Virus record (IMG/VR): IMGVR_UViG_3300035698_018475
Coordinates: 60,323 to 124,322 of that record
Origin: a virus
DNA: 64,000 nt
Strand: one strand, 5' to 3'
Below the pieces are notes generated by a model. That model searched no databases, was not told where the DNA came from, and saw only the letters and a list, made by a program, of their open reading frames with translations. Both the position numbers and the translations under genes were made by a program. The number at the start of each line of letters is the position of its first letter. Within the stretch, counting starts at the first letter, position 1. Shown here one piece after another: positions 42,071-49,961 of the stretch.

Positions 42071-43849
42071 TTAGTGGATAATTCTTCGTCTTTTTGGTCT
42101 TTTTTCCTCTTTATTATCTCTTGCTACCTTTCTTTTAATCATACGTACTGCCTTTGCATCGTCTTCACTTAAAGATCTGTTCCATTTATTTTTTAACTTC
42201 CACCATTCAACAGCGGACCAAATCTTATCTTTGTCTACCTTTAATTGATCCGATATGAGTCTTACTAACCCTTTTTCTCTCTCTAACTCTTCTAGTCTCA
42301 TCCTTTTTATATTCTTTAATATAGAAAGAACCTCTAAATAATTTCCCCTATCTATCCTACTATTGACATAGTAATCTATATCCTCTAACTCTATCTGATC
42401 ATAATTAAGAACAAACCAGTAATCGGCCCCTATCCAAAACGTCACCCTCTTCTTCCTATCATAACTATCATCATAACGACGCCAAACTGAATCACCTGGC
42501 ATGTATAAAAAGCCAAACTTATCATCTTCTTGCTTCGAGATAGTATATATCCCTTTACCAGGAGAGGAAAGGAATCTATATTGATAGGCTACATAAGAGC
42601 CTATTGATCCAGATCTTAATTCATCACACCAACCATAAGGCAAACCACAAAAGTAGATCCTAGAACCTATCTTGATCTTACTATTGGTCTTCTCGTGCCA
42701 ATCCTTATATAGTAACGTCCCATCAGATAAACTTGGCTCATCATCCCTAATCAATTTTATACGATCCTGATAAGTAGAAGGATCCGCTAACTGAATTCCG
42801 AAAGGTTTAGGATCTAAAATAGCTGTTCTATCTAACAGACCCTGCAACATTATCATCTGCTTCTTATACTCCATCTCCTCTTCTTCAACACGTTCTAGAC
42901 CACCAAACCTATCACTTTTTATCTTTTCAAATTCATCATTAGAAGGGAATAATCTATGACCTATAGATATGTCACTCCATATACGATACACATTATTACC
43001 ATTTCTTATCAAAATATATGTACAATGATTCTCCATATTATTAAAGCAATTGAGAATAGCTTCCCCATAATCTTTATCCTTCCTCCTTATCCTCATACAT
43101 ACAATCCCTTTCTTCTCAGGGAGGATCTTTCCCATATTCTCCCCTGATAATAACCATTCATCAAACTTATGCACCCCCCTAAAATCTAAACCTTGATCTT
43201 CAACAACACCTACCTCCTCATCCATATATAGTCTCTGCTGATGTATACAAATAGGCTCTGACTCTTCACATGCAACCCCTTCTTGTATTTGAACAATCTC
43301 TTCCTCTATTCCTAAATACAATTCTATAATGCCTATAACTTTACATACCTTCTCCATCTTCTCCTTCTGCTCATGCAAGACAGAAAGCAAAGCATTACTC
43401 TTCCTTTCTAATAATGCTCTCATGATATTATACCGATCCATCCTACTTTGTATATCACCTTTTACTCTTTCCAATTGACCAGGATCGGCTCGTACAGCTA
43501 ATGCCGTTTCATCTACTTCCTCTTCTACACTCTCCTCTTCTTCATCAAACTCACCAATCTTTTGGAAAGTAGATTTTTCAAATTGGTCTACAAAAGAGTC
43601 GAAGTCCTCTTTCTTTTTTATATGACCTATAACAACAAATCTTTCCTGAAATTCCTCAAATTCAATCTTACCATAGGTACTCCAACCTTCTTCATACTCA
43701 ACTATCAGATGTATAGTTTTTCTTACACTTTTAACCAAAAAGATACTTCCCCTTGATATTTCTATAACCACATCATTAGACTTAGGAAGATTACTCTTGT
43801 CTATTGATAACGAAGACTTAGCTTTACTTATTTTAGTCTTACCTGACAT
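42071..43849 (-). CDS. Large hypothetical coiled-coil protein
   Basis: 592 aa, very charged. Order: basic N-terminal tail, a small beta-rich domain (40-90), an acidic Glu-rich stretch (100-120), a long coiled coil (about 125-195), a mixed central domain (240-400), a second mixed domain with aromatic patches (400-500), and a basic Lys/Arg C-terminus (RRRIIH). No enzyme motif or signal peptide. It does not resemble a family I know. It lies upstream of the secreted protease gene but has its own weaker start cassette. Confidence 0.6.
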   Translation of the reverse strand: MSGKTKISKAKSSLSIDKSNLPKSNDVVIEISRGSIFLVKSVRKTIHLIVEYEEGWSTYGKIEFEEFQERFVVIGHIKKKEDFDSFVDQFEKSTFQKIGEFDEEEESVEEEVDETALAVRADPGQLERVKGDIQSRMDRYNIMRALLERKSNALLSVLHEQKEKMEKVCKVIGIIELYLGIEEEIVQIQEGVACEESEPICIHQQRLYMDEEVGVVEDQGLDFRGVHKFDEWLLSGENMGKILPEKKGIVCMRIRRKDKDYGEAILNCFNNMENHCTYILIRNGNNVYRIWSDISIGHRLFPSNDEFEKIKSDRFGGLERVEEEEMEYKKQMIMLQGLLDRTAILDPKPFGIQLADPSTYQDRIKLIRDDEPSLSDGTLLYKDWHEKTNSKIKIGSRIYFCGLPYGWCDELRSGSIGSYVAYQYRFLSSPGKGIYTISKQEDDKFGFLYMPGDSVWRRYDDSYDRKKRVTFWIGADYWFVLNYDQIELEDIDYYVNSRIDRGNYLEVLSILKNIKRMRLEELEREKGLVRLISDQLKVDKDKIWSAVEWWKLKNKWNRSLSEDDAKAVRMIKRKVARDNKEEKRPKRRRIIH

Positions 43850-43867
43850 TACTTTTCTCTATCTTAT

Positions 43868-44062
43868 TTACAATACAGCTCCTGTATTTTTATCTACAAT
43901 GGTATAACCTAATTGGTTAATAATCTTTAAGTGTTCTGGGGTAAACTCTTCCTTTCCAATTAAGTTCGATAGTAATTGGGATTGTTTACAGACGGGAGTT
44001 ACCAAATATATTCCAAACTCTCTTCTGGCATGAACTTTGATTTTCATATCATTTTGGGGCAT
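43868..44062 (-). CDS. Small hypothetical protein
   Basis: 64 aa from ATG 44062 (MPQNDMKIKVHARREFGIYLV); GAGGAGAAGAAAG lies directly upstream, which decides the start over the ATG at 44089. Mixed alpha/beta, C-terminal LGYTIVDKNTGAV looks like a short hairpin. No family recognised. Its start overlaps the upstream gene by 14 nt. Confidence 0.6.
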   Translation of the reverse strand: MPQNDMKIKVHARREFGIYLVTPVCKQSQLLSNLIGKEEFTPEHLKIINQLGYTIVDKNTGAVL

Positions 44063-44489
44063 TCTTTCTTCTCCTCTTTTTTTGTACATATCGGGTAAAG
44101 GAAATCCTACAGTGGGGTTTTCTATCTTTCATGAAATGGTTAAGATGATTCCACAGATCTTCCACATATCCTATCCAACCATCTACCTCATAAGGGGCTA
44201 GTAAAGGTTGGGCAACCTCCTTCTTTTCACCCACCGTTGAGAAGTCAGGAGGCAGTTCTATGAGTTCTTCTTTGTTCTCATATTGAGTGCCTACCAGATC
44301 TAAACCCCTGACTTCTAGTACGACATCCATATAACCTGTTCCGGTTAAGCACTTCATTAGATCTTCATGGGAAAGTTTGACCTGTACAAATTCTATATGA
44401 GCATCAGTATCTTCAATTCGTATCATCATATAGTTGGGTTCAGTATTACTTTGCACATTCCTAATTGTTAACTTACCTTTTAAGTCCAT
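44049..44489 (-). CDS. Hypothetical beta-rich protein
   Basis: 146 aa. The N-terminal 75 residues are beta-rich (KLTIRNVQSNTEPNYMMIRIED, FVQVKLSHEDLMKCL) as in small phage ssDNA- or ligand-binding domains; the rest is helical and ends in a Lys/Arg tail (YVQKKRRRKNAPK). No signature. Strong AAAGGAG before ATG 44489. Confidence 0.6.
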   Translation of the reverse strand: MDLKGKLTIRNVQSNTEPNYMMIRIEDTDAHIEFVQVKLSHEDLMKCLTGTGYMDVVLEVRGLDLVGTQYENKEELIELPPDFSTVGEKKEVAQPLLAPYEVDGWIGYVEDLWNHLNHFMKDRKPHCRISFTRYVQKKRRRKNAPK

Positions 44490-44499
44490 GGTAACTCCT

Positions 44500-45060
44500 T
44501 TACTCTGTTCTATCCTCTAATCTAGCCAGGTCCTTTTTTACTCTTTTTTCCATAGTTGCGAGTTCATCTGCTCTTTGATCCAATTGTTTGAAGGTCCTAC
44601 TATCTCCAGACTCTCTTATTTCGACTCCCATGGATAGACCAATCACTTTACTTTCAAGTTGTTGTACTCCAAGAAGTTCATTAAGTCCCCTAGCAAAGTG
44701 ATAGCGTATTCTTGCAATAACTTTATCTGCCTCTATCAGACCAATATCGTACAGTATATATAATTGTTCATCTCCACCGGTTCTTACAAAGAGATGGTCC
44801 ATTCCATGCCGAACACAGTTCTTGGCTGTTGTCGCAGCTAATAAAAGAACAGCATCTCCTTTATGGTGCCCAAGAGTGTCATTAACAATTTTGAGATTGT
44901 CAACATCTACTCTAATGAAAGCCATGGGCACCTTTTGTTCATCCGCTTTGACAAACAGATGATGAACTAGACTCTTTGCATGGGATGGTACGGTCAATCC
45001 AGTAGTATCATCAGTAGTTAGTTTTTGCCATTGTTCTTCAGTTATTGTTTTTGTCTTCAT
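44500..45060 (-). CDS. GGDEF-domain (diguanylate cyclase-like) protein
   Basis: 186 aa. The DDTTGLTV stretch (17-24) corresponds to the usual DxLTGLxN start, VDVDNLKIVNDTLGHHKGD (51-69) holds the metal-binding and substrate residues, and FVRTGGDEQLYIL (91-103) is the active site with GGDEQ in place of GGDEF. VIGLSMGVEI (134-143) fits the late strand. There is no sensor domain beyond about 30 residues. It might make c-di-GMP or another cyclic nucleotide in the infected cell; the last residue change leaves activity uncertain. Confidence 0.75.
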   Translation of the reverse strand: MKTKTITEEQWQKLTTDDTTGLTVPSHAKSLVHHLFVKADEQKVPMAFIRVDVDNLKIVNDTLGHHKGDAVLLLAATTAKNCVRHGMDHLFVRTGGDEQLYILYDIGLIEADKVIARIRYHFARGLNELLGVQQLESKVIGLSMGVEIRESGDSRTFKQLDQRADELATMEKRVKKDLARLEDRTE

Positions 45061-45085
45061 TACTTTTCTCCTTACTTCATATCTA

Positions 45086-45352
45086 TTATATCCTATGATT
45101 TTTTGGTAATGGTTGACTTTTTTTTATTCCATTTATCCACAACCAAGTTTTTATCTTGAAGATCCACCTGATAATTCTGGTTTTTGTGGTTCTTCTTAGT
45201 ACATAATACCTTTTACAGGTAGAACATCTTTTTATGGTATACAGATTTGAATAACTTTTTCCTTCTTGAAGTCCAGATCGCAAAACTTCTGCAATTTGCC
45301 TTGTATTAAAACTTACCCCATGCTTGCATTTTTTTACTAATCTAAAATTCAT
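45086..45352 (-). CDS. Small zinc-finger-like membrane-associated protein
   Basis: 88 aa. A Cys pair (CSTCKRYY) and an N-terminal CKHGV suggest one zinc site. The C-terminal part (IIRWIFKIKTWLWINGIKK) is aromatic and basic, like an amphipathic or membrane-binding helix. Function unknown. AAGGAGATATAG lies before the ATG. Confidence 0.55.
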   Translation of the reverse strand: MNFRLVKKCKHGVSFNTRQIAEVLRSGLQEGKSYSNLYTIKRCSTCKRYYVLRRTTKTRIIRWIFKIKTWLWINGIKKSQPLPKNHRI

Positions 45353-45407
45353 ATCTATATCTCCTTATCCTTTAACCTTTCTACTTTCTCCTAAAATAAA
45401 TAACACC

Positions 45408-45432
45408 CACCCGGGCCGGAGGTGCCCGGGTG
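45408..45432 (-). terminator. Rho-independent terminator after the DUF932 gene
   Basis: CACCCGGG (45408-45415) and CCCGGGTG (45425-45432) form an 8-bp GC stem with a 9-nt loop. On the minus strand it is followed by GTTATTTATTTTAG. It lies 20 nt downstream of the DUF932 stop. Confidence 0.8.
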
Positions 45433-45451
45433 AGCATTGGAGAAAAGAATA

Positions 45452-46432
45452 CTACCCACTGGTGGCAGTGAGTAGATTGTAAGCTTTTTGTCTCAACATC
45501 GCTCCACCTTTATACAGTATGGAGCCAAAACGAATATCCTCTGCTTTCTTACCTTTTTGTACCCGCGAACCACGGTTGTGGTCCACCCAGGTGGTCACAG
45601 CATTGAATGCAGCCCACTTTGTACCACGGAAAGCCTTTGTGGTTTTGTCTCCATGGTAGATATCCAAGATGTGCTGTCGGGTGTTCTTCCTCTTGGTGGA
45701 CTCTTCTTTACCCTCTTTATTGGGCATTAAGGTTATAGCAAACTTTTCCATCTCCTTATCGGTGAACTTGACTTCCAACAGTAACTTGTTGTACTGCTCT
45801 TCCATGTACTTATAGTACGCGTCGACCAATTTCAGGGCTTTCCTACACTCTTCCATCCGTTGGTCATAACTACCGGTATGACGAATGGTGAAGGTACCTG
45901 ATCGGTCCCGTAATGCGGCGGACATGGTATTATTGCATACCACTCGGATGGGAGTAATCTTGGTGTGAATCGCCATGCTACCATCATGCCCGGCGGCAAG
46001 GAGGAGGTACTTATTGATCTGATCATCTCCCACCATCATATCACCTTTCAACTTGATGGTGATGAAAACCTTCTCACCATCGAACAGTTGTCCTGCGGTA
46101 TGGTAGATTGCCTGGCCCTCGGCGATAACTCCATCGAGGAAATCAAAGAGTTTCTCATTCGGCACCGGATGATAATTGGGACCCACTACGCCCAGGATTT
46201 TGTTATCCGTGTCCCTTACCACTGCCTGCCTGCTGGTTACCTGCTGACCAACAACCTTGATCTTATCTACTTCCTTCTTTCCGGCGAGATACATTGGTTC
46301 GGTGTGGAGAGTCCAGTCCAGTCCTGCCAGTTTAATAGCAGCGGCTGCTGTCACTTCCTTTTCCACCTTGATTCCAATTCCATGCCAGGGTACTTCCCCA
46401 GCATACATCATGCTTTTCACATTCGCGGCCAT
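45452..46432 (-). CDS. DUF932 phage/plasmid-like protein
   Basis: 326 aa. Strong family features: PWHGIGIKVEKEVTAAAAI at the N-terminus, NKILGVVGPNYHPVPNEKLFDF, then TPIRVVCNNTMSAAL and TKWAAFNAVTTWVDHNRGS. DUF932 proteins are common on phages and plasmids and may take part in replication or recombination, but the biochemical role is unproved. GC content by eye is distinctly higher than that of neighbours, which suggests separate ancestry. It ends at a strong terminator. Confidence 0.9.
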   Translation of the reverse strand: MAANVKSMMYAGEVPWHGIGIKVEKEVTAAAAIKLAGLDWTLHTEPMYLAGKKEVDKIKVVGQQVTSRQAVVRDTDNKILGVVGPNYHPVPNEKLFDFLDGVIAEGQAIYHTAGQLFDGEKVFITIKLKGDMMVGDDQINKYLLLAAGHDGSMAIHTKITPIRVVCNNTMSAALRDRSGTFTIRHTGSYDQRMEECRKALKLVDAYYKYMEEQYNKLLLEVKFTDKEMEKFAITLMPNKEGKEESTKRKNTRQHILDIYHGDKTTKAFRGTKWAAFNAVTTWVDHNRGSRVQKGKKAEDIRFGSILYKGGAMLRQKAYNLLTATSG

Positions 46433-46445
46433 TGTCTTTTTCTCC

Positions 46446-46538
46446 TTACTTTTTGAGTTTTGAATTTATTATTAAGGTTACGTTGACTATAATACATCCT
46501 GCAAATAGTCCAATAATAGCACATCAAAAGTCGCTCAT
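46446..46538 (-). CDS. Tiny membrane protein with in-frame TGA
   Basis: Start cassette AGTAAAGGAGAAAAGG, then ATG at 46538 and MSDF, TGA at 46524-46526, then CAIIGLFAGCIIVNVTLI and NSKLKK to a TAA at 46446. The part after the TGA is a perfect single membrane helix with a basic cytoplasmic end, and its stop forms part of the next gene's AAGTAAGGAG cassette. No other start lies in frame. Reading TGA as Trp (TGG with one change) restores a 30-aa protein. So it is either a broken gene, a recoding site or a sequence error. Confidence 0.45.
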
Positions 46539-46593
46539 CCTTTTCTCCTTTACTTAGTCTGAGGTTTTAGTATTAGTATTAGTCTTCTTCTTA

Positions 46594-46830
46594 TTACTTA
46601 AGTATATTTTGAAAATCATCGGAAAAATATTGAAATTTACGTACCTTTTCCACATCTTGATCTGTACATTGGTAAGTACTGGGGTGGTTGGGAAAGTCCA
46701 CCATATAGAAGTGAACATTATTATTCACAATTATTATTTCCCCGATGGTTCCTTTAGGTATAGGCGTGGATTTCCCTAATAGAGGAAGATCTTTTACCAA
46801 CCTAACCTTGTCATGTTCCTTTAATTTCAT
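46594..46830 (-). CDS. DUF4926-like small protein
   Basis: 78 aa. HDKVRLVKDLPLL, PKGTIGEIIIV and FYMVDFPN form the SH3-like beta barrel pattern of the DUF4926 family (DVVRLL...GTVG...VEF), often found in toxin-antitoxin or mobile contexts. The 30-residue C-terminal tail is less typical. Its gene has the AAGTAAGGAGAAAAG cassette and lies behind promoter P3. Confidence 0.6.
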   Translation of the reverse strand: MKLKEHDKVRLVKDLPLLGKSTPIPKGTIGEIIIVNNNVHFYMVDFPNHPSTYQCTDQDVEKVRKFQYFSDDFQNILK

Positions 46831-46877
46831 TTCTTTTCTCCTTACTTGTTTGAACTAATAACTTTTTCCATACCTTG

Positions 46878-46906
46878 ATTATAACCTATACTTTTATAAA
46901 AGTCAA
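46878..46906 (-). promoter_or_regulatory. Sigma70-type promoter P3 with perfect 14-bp palindrome
   Basis: Minus strand: -35 TTGACT (46901-46906), 17-nt spacer, -10 TATAAT (46878-46883). Perfect palindrome ACTTTTATAAAAGT at 46890-46903, overlapping -35 and spacer. It drives the DUF4926-like and following genes. Confidence 0.75.
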
Positions 46907-46944
46907 GGTTATTTTTCCACTAAAATTATAAACTATAACTCCTT

Positions 46945-47160
46945 CTATCTATTGGTTTTAGATTGTTTTACCTCGTTTTTTGATTCTAGGTGATCAAATA
47001 ATTCTCCTATTGCCCATATATTATAAATAGGATGCACTTCTTTTACTTCATGAATTTCATCTATACCAAATTTCAAAACTTTTGCTACATTTAGGATAGC
47101 TGATTTTGTACCTTGTACATAATATGAACTTTTACCTACTCGTATTCTACAGGCTTCCAT
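46945..47160 (-). CDS. Small hypothetical protein
   Basis: 71 aa, beginning MEACRIRVGKSSYYVQGTKSA, then a helix (LNVAKVLKFGIDEIHEVKEV). AAAGGTGAC precedes the ATG. No family recognised. It is the last gene before promoter P3. Confidence 0.6.
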   Translation of the reverse strand: MEACRIRVGKSSYYVQGTKSAILNVAKVLKFGIDEIHEVKEVHPIYNIWAIGELFDHLESKNEVKQSKTNR

Positions 47161-47176
47161 TTTTTGTCACCTTTCT

Positions 47177-47443
47177 TTAAGTACCTATCTTTACTTCATG
47201 TATTACCACTTCGCGTCCACAGAGATCGCATTTACCATCCTCATTCTTCTTACGGGAGGCTCCACAATATTTACACTCTCCCCACTCTTTTGCCCATTCT
47301 ATAGCTTCTTCTTTTGTTGTGAATCCGGTTGTTAAGTGGTCATCATAGGCTAGGAGTGTACCACGGGGGAAATCTGTTAGTTTCCCTTCTTGTAGGTAAC
47401 TGAATACTTCTCCGGTTTTTGCATTATGACACCATTTTTTCAT
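47177..47443 (-). CDS. Zinc-ribbon protein
   Basis: 88 aa. The N-terminal part (MKKWCHNAKTGEVFSY) includes an LLAYDDHLTTGFTTKEEAIEWA segment; C-terminal CKYCGAS and CDLCGRE give a four-Cys ribbon at about 57-76. GAGGAG before the ATG. Likely a regulator or binding protein of unknown target. Confidence 0.65.
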   Translation of the reverse strand: MKKWCHNAKTGEVFSYLQEGKLTDFPRGTLLAYDDHLTTGFTTKEEAIEWAKEWGECKYCGASRKKNEDGKCDLCGREVVIHEVKIGT

Positions 47444-47456
47444 CTGCTATTTCTCC

Positions 47457-47600
47457 TCATTTACAATAGGGACAATGTTTATGGGGGCTAAATTTTTTAC
47501 AATCATCACAATAGGTCCAGTTCTTTGTGAAGAAAAGATCTATCCATTTTACAATGGAGTAAAGGAGGTACTGTAATCTTTTGAGCTTTTGGTATTTCAT
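47457..47600 (-). CDS. Small zinc-binding protein (47 aa)
   Basis: Not long enough for standard calling. Starts MKYQKLKRLQYLLYSIVKW, ends YCDDCKKFSPHKHCPYCK. The N-terminus is amphipathic; the C-terminal CDDC and CPYC pairs form a four-Cys site. Its TGA stop overlaps the GAGGAG of the next gene. Upstream site AAAGGAAC. Confidence 0.65.
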   Translation of the reverse strand: MKYQKLKRLQYLLYSIVKWIDLFFTKNWTYCDDCKKFSPHKHCPYCK

Positions 47601-47609
47601 TTTGTTCCT

Positions 47610-47852
47610 TTAATCCAATTGTATCAACTCATCAAATTCAGGAGTACCTCGGTAGGCTTCACCGTCTTCTAGAACCATAAGACATTGTCTTAGAGAGTCC
47701 ACTGCTTTCCCTTTAAGTTCTTGTACAAATACCTTCTTAACTGCACACTCATAAGCATCGTAAGCGGACATGTTTTCTTCCATGCGGTGTAAAGTATTAT
47801 CATCAAAACCTAATTCCATAAACATTTGCTTTTCTTTCTCGAAAAACTTCAT
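47610..47852 (-). CDS. Small hypothetical helical protein
   Basis: 80 aa, acidic and helical: FFEKEKQMFMELGFDDNTLH, then AYDAYECAVKKVFVQELKG. AAGGGAGC before the ATG. No family recognised. Confidence 0.6.
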   Translation of the reverse strand: MKFFEKEKQMFMELGFDDNTLHRMEENMSAYDAYECAVKKVFVQELKGKAVDSLRQCLMVLEDGEAYRGTPEFDELIQLD

Positions 47853-47863
47853 TCTTAGCTCCC

Positions 47864-48100
47864 TTAGAAGATTAGTTTGAATAATCCTTTAACAGTCCAC
47901 CACAGAAGTTTGAAGGATGTTTTTATCACCCAACTCGAGAGCTTCCATACTTGGTACAATAGGAATAAGAATATACCCAGGAGTACACCCTCATAGATCC
48001 TATCATGTCTTCTTATATCCTCTCTAAACCTCTCTTGGGTTTGATACTGTTTGTATCTAAACCAATCCCGGTCCGACATGTTTGCTGTTGGTACGTTCAT
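47864..48100 (-). CDS. Small membrane protein, unknown
   Basis: 78 aa. Soluble N-terminal 35 residues (DRDWFRYKQYQTQERFREDI), then hydrophobic segments at about 39-55 and 60-78 (WWTVKGLFKLIF). Start cassette AGTAAAAAGGAGAAAAG. Function unknown; membrane insertion probable. Confidence 0.65.
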   Translation of the reverse strand: MNVPTANMSDRDWFRYKQYQTQERFREDIRRHDRIYEGVLLGIFLFLLYQVWKLSSWVIKTSFKLLWWTVKGLFKLIF

Positions 48101-48140
48101 TTCTTTTCTCCTTTTTACTCTTCTTTATAACCACTTAGTT

Positions 48141-48839
48141 CTATTGCGATTTTCCTTTACTTATTTGTTTAATTGTCCAGGAAATTCCTCTTATTTGTTC
48201 AAAGGAGAGTGGGTCTAGCGAGACAGCAAGAGCCGAACAATCCTCAACATTTAATATGGTGTTGATGTGTAATAAATCTGTTTTTTCTGTGTGTGTGAAA
48301 TGTACTTTTGTATTACCCATCGCTTCCTTACTTACAGTTTTTACTTCTCTGTTGGTCTTAATAGGAAGGGTAACCACTGTTTCATGCTTCCCATCAGGCC
48401 AGATCACTATGACATCCCTCCTGATTCTCACGGCGTAACGAATGGTGGCCCATGTACCACTCCTAGTCTCTTCATTAAACCCCGCAGGACACGCTATAAG
48501 GAGCTGACAGCAGTCAACAATATCCTTATTACGTTCAAGATAAGGCTTGCTTAGCCAGGCTCCGGAAGAGTTTACTCTTAATCGGCATTTTCCCCAGAAA
48601 GATCCTTGAGAGAAGTCACAGAAGAAAGGTTTTGCCTCTTTAGGATGCCCAGGATGCTCCACTATACGAAATTCTAACTCACTGGCAATATTATGTGCTT
48701 CTATATCAGCACCCTCACAGCACCCATGATGAAAGATGGTACCCTTCCCTTCCTTCTCCATCAACATTTGGAGAGTGAGTTTTTGTTGGGTGGCTAATCC
48801 TTTTCTTGTCCCGGTGAATCCCAATATTTTATACTGCAT
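48141..48839 (-). CDS. SLOG-domain (DprA/YspA-like) nucleotide-binding protein
   Basis: 232 aa. The first 150 residues are a SLOG Rossmann fold: LGFTGTRKGLATQQKLTLQ, FHHGCCEGADIEAHNIAS, then NKDIVDCCQLLIACPAGF and RSGTWATIRYAVR. SLOG domains bind nucleotides or small ligands and are known in DNA processing and in signal-based defence systems. The C-terminal 80 residues match no fold I recognise. TATAAGGAGAAAAG precedes the ATG. Confidence 0.8.
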   Translation of the reverse strand: MQYKILGFTGTRKGLATQQKLTLQMLMEKEGKGTIFHHGCCEGADIEAHNIASELEFRIVEHPGHPKEAKPFFCDFSQGSFWGKCRLRVNSSGAWLSKPYLERNKDIVDCCQLLIACPAGFNEETRSGTWATIRYAVRIRRDVIVIWPDGKHETVVTLPIKTNREVKTVSKEAMGNTKVHFTHTEKTDLLHINTILNVEDCSALAVSLDPLSFEQIRGISWTIKQISKGKSQ

Positions 48840-48854
48840 ACTTTTCTCCTTATA

Positions 48855-49379
48855 CTAATCATTCCAATACTTGGCTAATTCCTCAATCAATTGTTCTATT
48901 TCCGTCTGTAACTTTGGTTTGTATTTAATCCTGGCCTTACAGGCGGCCACTCGATTTTGTGCGTCAATCTCTCCAGGACGGTTTCTCCACTTCCTGTTCT
49001 TGTCTTTGAAATTCTCACCCAGTTGATACTGACGGATATGACCAAATTCATGTAGTATGGTGTCAAAGAAGATTGTCACATTTTCCTGGGGAGATTTCCA
49101 GTGGTACTTCCGGGGTTTCATTTCGACCCAACCATTGCAAAACACATGACCCTTTTTATCTGTACCATCCTTGTTTGAACGTTTCTTGGATAATACCCAT
49201 CTTGCCACCCACCTACAATTATGTGCAAAACTTATAACAGTTCGTCCACCTTTTGAAATAGTTACCAGAGTGGGATAATCCTCAGGTTCAATCAAATTCA
49301 AGTTGTACGCAATTAGTAGTAACCTTTTCAGTGGTTTGTCCGGGAGATTACTTTTTTTATTGTATACTCTTATTTTCAC
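48855..49379 (-). CDS. Zinc metallopeptidase-like protein (HEFGH)
   Basis: 174 aa from GTG 49379, chosen because AAGTAAGGAGAAAAG sits directly before it; the frame reaches back to 49535 without support. ILHEFGHIRQYQLG holds HExxH, and the downstream Glu of RPGEIDAQNRVAACK may be the third ligand. The N-terminal half is mixed and Lys-rich. This resembles compact intracellular metallopeptidases (SprT or ImmA type), but no subfamily can be named. Substrate unknown. Confidence 0.65.
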   Translation of the reverse strand: MKIRVYNKKSNLPDKPLKRLLLIAYNLNLIEPEDYPTLVTISKGGRTVISFAHNCRWVARWVLSKKRSNKDGTDKKGHVFCNGWVEMKPRKYHWKSPQENVTIFFDTILHEFGHIRQYQLGENFKDKNRKWRNRPGEIDAQNRVAACKARIKYKPKLQTEIEQLIEELAKYWND

Positions 49380-49396
49380 TCTTTTCTCCTTACTTA

Positions 49397-49618
49397 TTAG
49401 TATTTCTGTGAAAGATAATCCAATACGGCAAATTCCATTGTACCACCAAAGTAGTGTAAACAGTTGGCAATAAACTGATAAATTTGTTCGTCCGTTACCC
49501 GAGCATCGTAGTCCACATAATAAGATCGTGCACATCTACGCAAGGTTTCACGATCGTGTCCCCCTAGCTCGTTAACATAATTTCTAATAGTATCATCTAC
49601 TATTCCTTTATCTTTCAT
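49397..49618 (-). CDS. Small hypothetical helical protein
   Basis: 73 aa: KGIVDDTIRNYVNELGGHDR, TLRRCARSYYVDYDARV. AAGTAAAGGAGAAAAG upstream. No family recognised. Confidence 0.6.
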   Translation of the reverse strand: MKDKGIVDDTIRNYVNELGGHDRETLRRCARSYYVDYDARVTDEQIYQFIANCLHYFGGTMEFAVLDYLSQKY

Positions 49619-49633
49619 TCTTTTCTCCTTTAC

Positions 49634-49885
49634 TTAATAAGAGGAAGATCTCGGGGAGAAGCATTCTCCTTCACACCCATTAAGATCATGCCCAATGGTA
49701 GAAGCGATCTCATCATCGGTCATATTGTTCTTCTCTCCAAACTCGATGAATCGTAACAGAGCTTTTACTGCAGGTTCTCCCAGTGCTTTCTTGAATCTCA
49801 TTATGGCAGACCAAATCATTTGTTGATCCCAATCATAAAGTTTAAGATATTTGTAGATTCTTAGAGTCACTTCTAGCTGGTTCAT
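49634..49885 (-). CDS. Small hypothetical helical protein
   Basis: 83 aa from ATG 49885 (MNQLEVTLRIYKYLKLYDW), chosen because AAGTAAGGAGAAACGT is directly upstream; an ATG at 49936 gives 17 extra residues with no site. Ends GCEGECFSPRSSSY. Unknown. Confidence 0.6.
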   Translation of the reverse strand: MNQLEVTLRIYKYLKLYDWDQQMIWSAIMRFKKALGEPAVKALLRFIEFGEKNNMTDDEIASTIGHDLNGCEGECFSPRSSSY

Positions 49886-49899
49886 ACGTTTCTCCTTAC

Positions 49900-49950
49900 T
49901 TACCATAGTGCCAGGGTTACTAATACTGCTAACCAAAATATTCTTTTCAT
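49900..49950 (-). CDS. Possible 16-aa membrane peptide
   Basis: MKRIFWLAVLVTLALW, a single hydrophobic helix, preceded by AGTAAGTAAGGAAGAAC (a variant of the regional cassette) and ending within the next cassette (TGGTAAGTAAGGAG). The tiny size makes it uncertain. Confidence 0.4.
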   Translation of the reverse strand: MKRIFWLAVLVTLALW

Positions 49951-49961
49951 TTTGTTCTTCC

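Noticed and set aside
45965-46456. 163-aa frame on the plus strand opposite the DUF932 gene
   Set aside because: It lies fully antisense to a strongly supported family protein and its sequence has no ribosome site or family pattern.
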